Both the position numbers and the translations under genes were made by a program. Shown piece by piece: positions 1-5,245 of a DNA stretch of 5,245 bases (position 1 is the first letter of the stretch; every line of letters begins with the position of its first letter). The DNA comes from Rhodospirillales bacterium (GTDB taxonomy: Bacteria; Pseudomonadota; Alphaproteobacteria; Rhodospirillales; 2-02-FULL-58-16). The stretch spans positions 1-5,245 of the forward strand of contig JAJFIG010000138.1 of assembly GCA_021775195.1 (NCBI GenBank), written 5' to 3'. The notes beneath the pieces were generated by a model. That model saw only the letters and a list, made by a program, of their open reading frames with translations. It was not told the origin of the DNA and made no database searches.

Positions 1-294
1 GGCCTGATGCCGAACCCCAAGCTGGGTACGGTGACCCCCGATGTGACCGGGGCCGTACAGGCGGCCAAGGCCGGACAGATCGAGTTCCGGGTCGAGAAGG
101 CGGGCATCATCCATGCCGGGATCGGCAAGGCGAGTTTCGCACCCGAGGCCCTGGCCGAAAACCTGCGAGTTTTCATCAATGCGCTTTACAAGGCCAAGCC
201 CAGCGGCGCCAAGGGAACGTACCTCAAGCGCATCAGTCTTAGTTCGACCATGGGCCCGGGCTTGAAGGTGAACATTGCCAGCATCGCCGAGTAA
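1..294 (+). CDS. rplA: 50S ribosomal protein L1, C-terminal part (5' end outside window)
   Basis: L1 binds 23S rRNA at the mobile L1 stalk beside the ribosomal E site and helps release deacylated tRNA. In many bacteria it also represses its own rplK-rplA mRNA. The window starts inside the gene. The visible 97 residues open with [14 protein letters not shown], the core of the conserved L1 signature at the hinge between its two domains. They continue through the rest of domain I ([20 protein letters not shown]) and the conserved C-terminal STMGPG motif, ending in IASIAE and a TAA stop. L1 is normally about 230 residues, so roughly 135 N-terminal residues lie upstream. The frame is intact with no sign of decay. 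The usual order rplK-rplA-rplJ-rplL-rpoB predicts rplK just upstream. Identification is near certain. Confidence 0.97.
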   Translation, partial: GLMPNPKLGTVTPDVTGAVQAAKAGQIEFRVEKAGIIHAGIGKASFAPEALAENLRVFINALYKAKPSGAKGTYLKRISLSSTMGPGLKVNIASIAE

Positions 295-324
295 GGCTGG
301 CGATAGAGGAGAGAATTCCGGTTT

Positions 325-344
325 CCGTCCTGAGTTCAGGACGG
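325..344 (+). other. Perfect inverted repeat after rplA (RNA hairpin)
   Basis: CCGTCCTGA (325-333) is an exact inverted repeat of TCAGGACGG (336-344), separated only by GT. In RNA this gives about 8 bp with a four-base loop, extendable by two U·G pairs at 323-324/345-346. It lies 30 bases after the rplA stop. No U tract follows (the next bases are GGATCGAATAAGG), so it is not a standard intrinsic terminator. A processing or 3'-end stabilising hairpin separating the L11-L1 and L10-L12 parts of the message is possible. The function is inferred only from position and structure. Confidence 0.55.
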
Positions 345-355
345 GGATCGAATAA

Positions 356-378
356 GGGGGACGCGGCAGGCGTTCCCC
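356..378 (+). other. Hairpin directly upstream of the L10 leader domain
   Basis: Bases 356-364 (GGGGGACGC) pair with 370-378 (GCGTTCCCC) in a continuous 9-bp stem that includes one G·U pair, with a five-base loop GGCAG (365-369). It ends two bases before the closing stem of the L10 leader domain at 381, so the two could stack. No T tract follows, which argues against a terminator. It may be part of the extended leader fold or a processing site; its role is unknown. Confidence 0.5.
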
Positions 379-380
379 GA

Positions 381-502
381 CCTGTCCAAGACTGTAGGTA
401 CCGCCGGTGGCGGCGTAATGGGATTTCCCGCCTGCACAGACAGTGCTGAAGACCGATTTCGGGCCTCGCCCGCGACCGGCTTGAACGACTGCACTGGACA
501 GG
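381..502 (+). promoter_or_regulatory. L10 leader: ribosomal protein autoregulatory RNA for rplJ-rplL
   Basis: This untranslated RNA lies between rplA and rplJ, where the L10 (L10-L12 binding) leader is found in many bacteria. Known biology: the L10-L12 complex binds a kink-turn-containing structure here and represses translation of rplJ and rplL. Pairings read by hand support a closed multi-branch domain. A long-range stem pairs 381-387 (CCTGTCC) with 496-502 (GGACAGG). One arm pairs 392-398 with 431-439 around a two-base bulge and carries small hairpins at 401-413 (CCGCC/GGCGG) and 420-429. A second arm pairs 442-446 (AGTGC) with 491-495 (GCACT), followed by opposed GA-rich strands (GAAGA at 448-452, GAACGA at 483-488), which suit a kink-turn. 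That arm ends in stems 453-455/477-479 and 460-463/469-472. The pairing was not computed, and some helices have alternatives. Confidence 0.82.
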
Positions 503-508
503 CGATCC

Positions 509-532
509 GGCCCTTCGGGAAACCCGGGGGCC
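509..532 (+). other. GC-rich hairpin downstream of the L10 leader core
   Basis: GGCCC (509-513) pairs with GGGCC (528-532), and inside it CGGG (516-519) pairs with CCCG (523-526) around an AAA loop, leaving a small TT/G internal loop. This makes a nine-pair stem only six bases after the closing helix of the L10 leader. No T tract follows. It is probably part of the 5' untranslated structure between the L10 binding domain and the rplJ start. A transcriptional role is not supported. Confidence 0.45.
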
Positions 533-553
533 CTATGTCCAACGGCGCCGCAA

Positions 554-573
554 CCGTCCCCGGCGAGGGGCGG
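554..573 (+). other. Hairpin in the distal rplJ leader
   Basis: CCCC (558-561) pairs with GGGG (567-570) around the loop GGCGA. The stem extends past a bulged T557 by CCG (554-556) pairing with CGG (571-573). A run of six T follows at 598-603, 24 bases beyond the stem, too far for an intrinsic terminator. The rest of the stretch to the rplJ ribosome-binding site holds nothing else I can support. Confidence 0.35.
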
Positions 574-621
574 ACCGGAGCCAAACGAAGAGTCTGGTTT
601 TTTGCCGGGCTCGAAATGACT

Positions 622-625
622 GGAG
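622..625 (+). promoter_or_regulatory. Ribosome-binding site of rplJ
   Basis: GGAG lies seven bases before the GTG at 633. This supports GTG as the rplJ start over any downstream ATG, because the resulting N-terminus (MDRNQKEE) matches the family. L10-mediated repression would be expected to act on access to this site. Confidence 0.75.
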
Positions 626-632
626 ACGATCG

Positions 633-1151
633 GTGGACCGAAATCAAAAAGAGGAACTGGTCGCTTCGTTGCACGGGTTGTTTGAGGATACGACAATCGT
701 CGTCGTCACTCATTATTCGGGACTAACGGTCGCCGAGATGGGCGACCTCCGCAACCGGATGCGCGAAGCGGGTGCCAGTTTCAAGGTCACCAAGAACCGG
801 ATCACGCGTCTCGCCCTGGACGGCACCAAGTTCCAGGACCTCAGCGACCTGTTCAGCGGGCCCACGGCAATTGCCTATTCCGAGGACCCGGTGGCGGCCG
901 CCAAGGTTGCCGTCAGTTACGCCAAGGACAACGACAAGCTGGTTGTCCTCGGTGGTGCCATGGGCGCCGAGACACTGGATGTCGCGGCGATCAAGACCCT
1001 GGCGTCGCTACCGTCCCTGGACGAGTTGCGCGCCAGTTTCATCAGCCTGATCCAGACCCCGGCGACCCGGATGGCCGGCGTGCTTCAAGCACCGGCCGGC
1101 CAGGTTTCAAGGGTTCTGGGAGCTTATGGCCGACAGGACGAAGCCGCGTAA
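633..1151 (+). CDS. rplJ: 50S ribosomal protein L10 (stalk base protein)
   Basis: L10 anchors the L7/L12 dimers to the large subunit next to L11, forming the stalk base that recruits translation GTPases. As the L10-L12 complex it is also the repressor of its own mRNA. The product is 172 residues, in the normal range for the family. The N-terminal rRNA-binding domain covers about residues 1-130 and shows VVVTHYSGLTVAEM (23-36), the basic FKVTKNR motif (50-56) and FSGPTAIAYS (74-83). LPSLDELR (126-133) leads into the C-terminal helix (about 135-167, containing AGVLQAPAGQVSRVLGAY) that binds L12 N-terminal domains. The start is GTG, with GGAG seven bases upstream; the stop is TAA. It is preceded by the L10 leader and followed after 57 bp by its partner rplL. 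No truncation or unusual feature is visible. Confidence 0.98.
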   Translation: MDRNQKEELVASLHGLFEDTTIVVVTHYSGLTVAEMGDLRNRMREAGASFKVTKNRITRLALDGTKFQDLSDLFSGPTAIAYSEDPVAAAKVAVSYAKDNDKLVVLGGAMGAETLDVAAIKTLASLPSLDELRASFISLIQTPATRMAGVLQAPAGQVSRVLGAYGRQDEAA

Positions 1152-1193
1152 ACCGGATCCGCAACCTAACAACAGTGCAGAACGTTCAAGCCT

Positions 1194-1198
1194 AGGAG
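1194..1198 (+). promoter_or_regulatory. Ribosome-binding site of rplL
   Basis: AGGAG lies ten bases before the ATG at 1209, a strong Shine-Dalgarno match. This fits the need to make L7/L12 in several copies per L10. The 57-bp rplJ-rplL gap otherwise holds nothing I can support; there is no obvious hairpin or promoter. Confidence 0.8.
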
Positions 1199-1208
1199 AT
1201 ACGAGAAA

Positions 1209-1577
1209 ATGGCAAATCTAGAGAAGATCGCCGAAGACCTTTCCAGCCTCACCGTCATGGAGGCGGCCGAGCTCTCCAAGATGCTCGAGGAGAAGTGGGG
1301 CGTTTCGGCGGCCGCGCCGGTGGCGGTAGCCGCCGGGCCCGTTGCCGCCGAGGCGGAGGCGGAGAAGGACGAGTTCGATGTCATCCTTGCCGCGATCGGC
1401 GAGAAGAAGATCAACGTCATCAAGGAAGTCCGGGCACTCACCTCCCTTGGCCTGAAGGAAGCCAAGGACCTGGTGGAATCGGCACCGGCATCGATCAAGG
1501 AAGGCCTCAAGAAGGAAGAGGCCGAGGAGATCAAGAAGAAGCTCGAAGGCGCCGGCGCTACCGTGGAGCTCAAATAG
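1209..1577 (+). CDS. rplL: 50S ribosomal protein L7/L12
   Basis: L7/L12 is the multicopy acidic stalk protein that recruits and stimulates EF-Tu, EF-G, IF2 and RF3. The product is 122 residues, typical for the family. The N-terminal dimerisation and L10-binding domain spans about residues 1-32 ([20 protein letters not shown] onward, with the usual [11 protein letters not shown] end). An alanine-, valine- and glutamate-rich flexible hinge follows (about 33-52). The globular C-terminal domain begins at EKDEFDVIL (52-60) and carries the factor-binding surface: INVIKEVR (68-75), then [11 protein letters not shown] (80-90), ending in GATVELK. The start is ATG with AGGAG upstream. The stop is TAG, a little unusual for so highly expressed a gene. 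It is translated from the same leader-controlled message as rplJ. Confidence 0.98.
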   Translation: MANLEKIAEDLSSLTVMEAAELSKMLEEKWGVSAAAPVAVAAGPVAAEAEAEKDEFDVILAAIGEKKINVIKEVRALTSLGLKEAKDLVESAPASIKEGLKKEEAEEIKKKLEGAGATVELK

Positions 1578-1621
1578 GAATTTGCCTTTGGCAGGTTTCG
1601 ACGGCAACGCTTTTTCTGCTT

Positions 1622-1663
1622 CCGGACCGGGCCGGGGCGGCCTAACCGCCGCCGCCGGTCCGG
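1622..1663 (+). other. Strong GC-rich hairpin in the rplL-rpoB gap
   Basis: CCGGACCGG (1622-1630) pairs perfectly with CCGGTCCGG (1655-1663), nine pairs. Inside, GGCGG (1636-1640) pairs with CCGCC (1646-1650) around the loop CCTAA, with a small GC-rich internal loop between the stems. It lies 44 bases after the rplL stop. The following bases (CCATTCGATTTGC) are not a U tract, so an intrinsic terminator is unlikely. An RNase III processing site or a 3'-end stabiliser for the rplJ-rplL message fits its location. The structure is seen in the sequence; the role is inferred. Confidence 0.6.
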
Positions 1664-1690
1664 CCATTCGATTTGCTGCATCCGCCCGTA

Positions 1691-1709
1691 TTGGTCCCGC
1701 CAGGACCGG
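1691..1709 (+). other. Short hairpin in the rplL-rpoB gap
   Basis: GGTCC (1693-1697) pairs with GGACC (1703-1707) around CGCCA, extendable by two T·G wobble pairs. GGACCGG at 1703-1709 also repeats 1624-1630, so it could instead pair with CCGGTCC (1655-1661) and open the outer stem of the upstream hairpin. Weak on its own; listed because it is the middle of three successive inverted repeats. Confidence 0.35.
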
Positions 1710-1727
1710 CAAAGTGGATGCGCTTGC

Positions 1728-1791
1728 TGCTCTCGGGCAGGTCGCGGCCGGTTGGCAACCGGCCGGCGATGCCCGGGGGCATTTGTATTTT
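1728..1791 (+). terminator. Candidate rplL-rpoB attenuator: long hairpin plus T-rich tract
   Basis: Bases 1728-1739 (TGCTCTCGGGCA) pair with 1770-1781 (TGCCCGGGGGCA), twelve pairs including two wobbles. After a GG bulge (1740-1741), TCG (1742-1744) pairs with CGA (1767-1769). After a bulged G1766, CGGCCGGTT (1745-1753) pairs with AACCGGCCG (1757-1765) around a GGC loop. This is about 24 pairs in all, followed at once by TTTGTATTTT (1782-1791). A GC-rich stem abutting a T-rich tract is intrinsic-terminator architecture; the long irregular duplex would also suit RNase III. In E. coli this gap holds both a partial terminator and an RNase III site that lower rpoB relative to rplL. I infer the same role here: complete termination would silence rpoB, and no promoter is visible between the hairpin and rpoB. 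Confidence 0.65.
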
Positions 1792-1853
1792 GGCCTCTTG
1801 ATGGCTGGCCGGGGTGATGGCCGGGCGTCGGTGTGCCAATGGAACTCAAGTTT

Positions 1854-1858
1854 GGGGA
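1854..1858 (+). promoter_or_regulatory. Probable ribosome-binding site of rpoB
   Basis: GGGGA lies six bases before the ATG at 1865. It is only a partial match to the anti-Shine-Dalgarno sequence, weaker than the AGGAG of rplL, which fits lower expression of the polymerase subunit. The ATG is chosen because its product begins with the conserved beta-subunit N-terminus. Confidence 0.6.
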
Positions 1859-1864
1859 ACTTTA

Positions 1865-5245
<3,381 letters not shown>

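Noticed and set aside
275..307. Possible promoter with TTGCCA (275-280) and GATAGA (302-307)
   Set aside because: The spacing is 21 bases, outside the usual 16-18, and the -10 match is poor.
598..603. Run of six T before rplJ as a terminator tract
   Set aside because: The nearest strong hairpin (554-573) ends 24 bases upstream. The only stem abutting the run (577-583 with 595-601) relies on several wobble pairs.
418..726. A 102-codon + strand frame beginning in the L10 leader
   Set aside because: It crosses the leader helices and overlaps the first 94 bases of rplJ out of frame. There is no Shine-Dalgarno before the ATG, and L10 leaders are not known to need a leader peptide.
1582..1615. 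Weak terminator just after rplL (TTGCC at 1582-1586 with GGCAA at 1603-1607, then TTTTT at 1611-1615)
   Set aside because: Only five pairs with a 16-base loop and three bases before the T run, and a competing four-pair hairpin at 1583-1593. Too weak to annotate.
1806..1825. Direct repeat TGGCCGGG at 1806-1813 and 1818-1825
   Set aside because: Only eight bases long in very GC-rich sequence; likely chance.
1166..1849. A 227-codon minus-strand frame over rplL and the rplL-rpoB gap
   Set aside because: It overlaps all of rplL and the structured gap. The alanine- and serine-rich low-complexity product reflects the rplL hinge and GC-rich repeats read in reverse.

Overview
This window is a core ribosomal protein–RNA polymerase segment from a GC-rich alphaproteobacterium. 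In order, all on the + strand, it holds the 3' end of rplA (L1), a structured L10 leader, rplJ (L10), rplL (L7/L12) and the 5' part of rpoB (RNA polymerase beta subunit). The lineage call rests on three points read from the sequence: an L10 that starts MDRNQKEELV, a beta subunit that starts [17 protein letters not shown], and strong G/C preference at third codon positions. The overall look is closest to Rhodospirillales-like alphaproteobacteria, but that finer placement is inference.

Layout. Bases 1-294 are the last 97 codons of rplA. Bases 295-632 hold no gene. They contain two hairpins (325-344 and 356-378), then a compact multi-branched RNA domain (381-502) that I read as the L10 autoregulatory leader, then two more hairpins (509-532 and 554-573), then the rplJ ribosome-binding site and GTG start. 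rplJ is 633-1151 and rplL is 1209-1577, separated by 57 bp. Bases 1578-1864 (287 bp) hold no gene but carry three consecutive GC-rich inverted repeats. The last is an irregular hairpin of about 24 bp followed directly by a T-rich tract, in the place where E. coli has its rplL-rpoB attenuator and RNase III processing site. rpoB begins at 1865 and stays open for 1127 codons to the window edge, about 80% of a normal beta subunit.

How it works together. L10 and L7/L12 form the ribosomal stalk. In studied bacteria, excess L10-L12 complex binds the leader and represses translation of rplJ-rplL. The rplL-rpoB gap lowers rpoB expression relative to the stalk proteins, by partial termination and/or processing. 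I see no convincing sigma70-type promoter in either gap, so the genes probably share a transcript that starts upstream of the window.

I found no sign of a mobile element, CRISPR array, accessory system or undescribed protein. The long open frames on the minus strand (for example 1862-3625 and 4010-5209) are shadows of rpoB. The parts most worth a second look are the RNA structures in the two long intergenic gaps.
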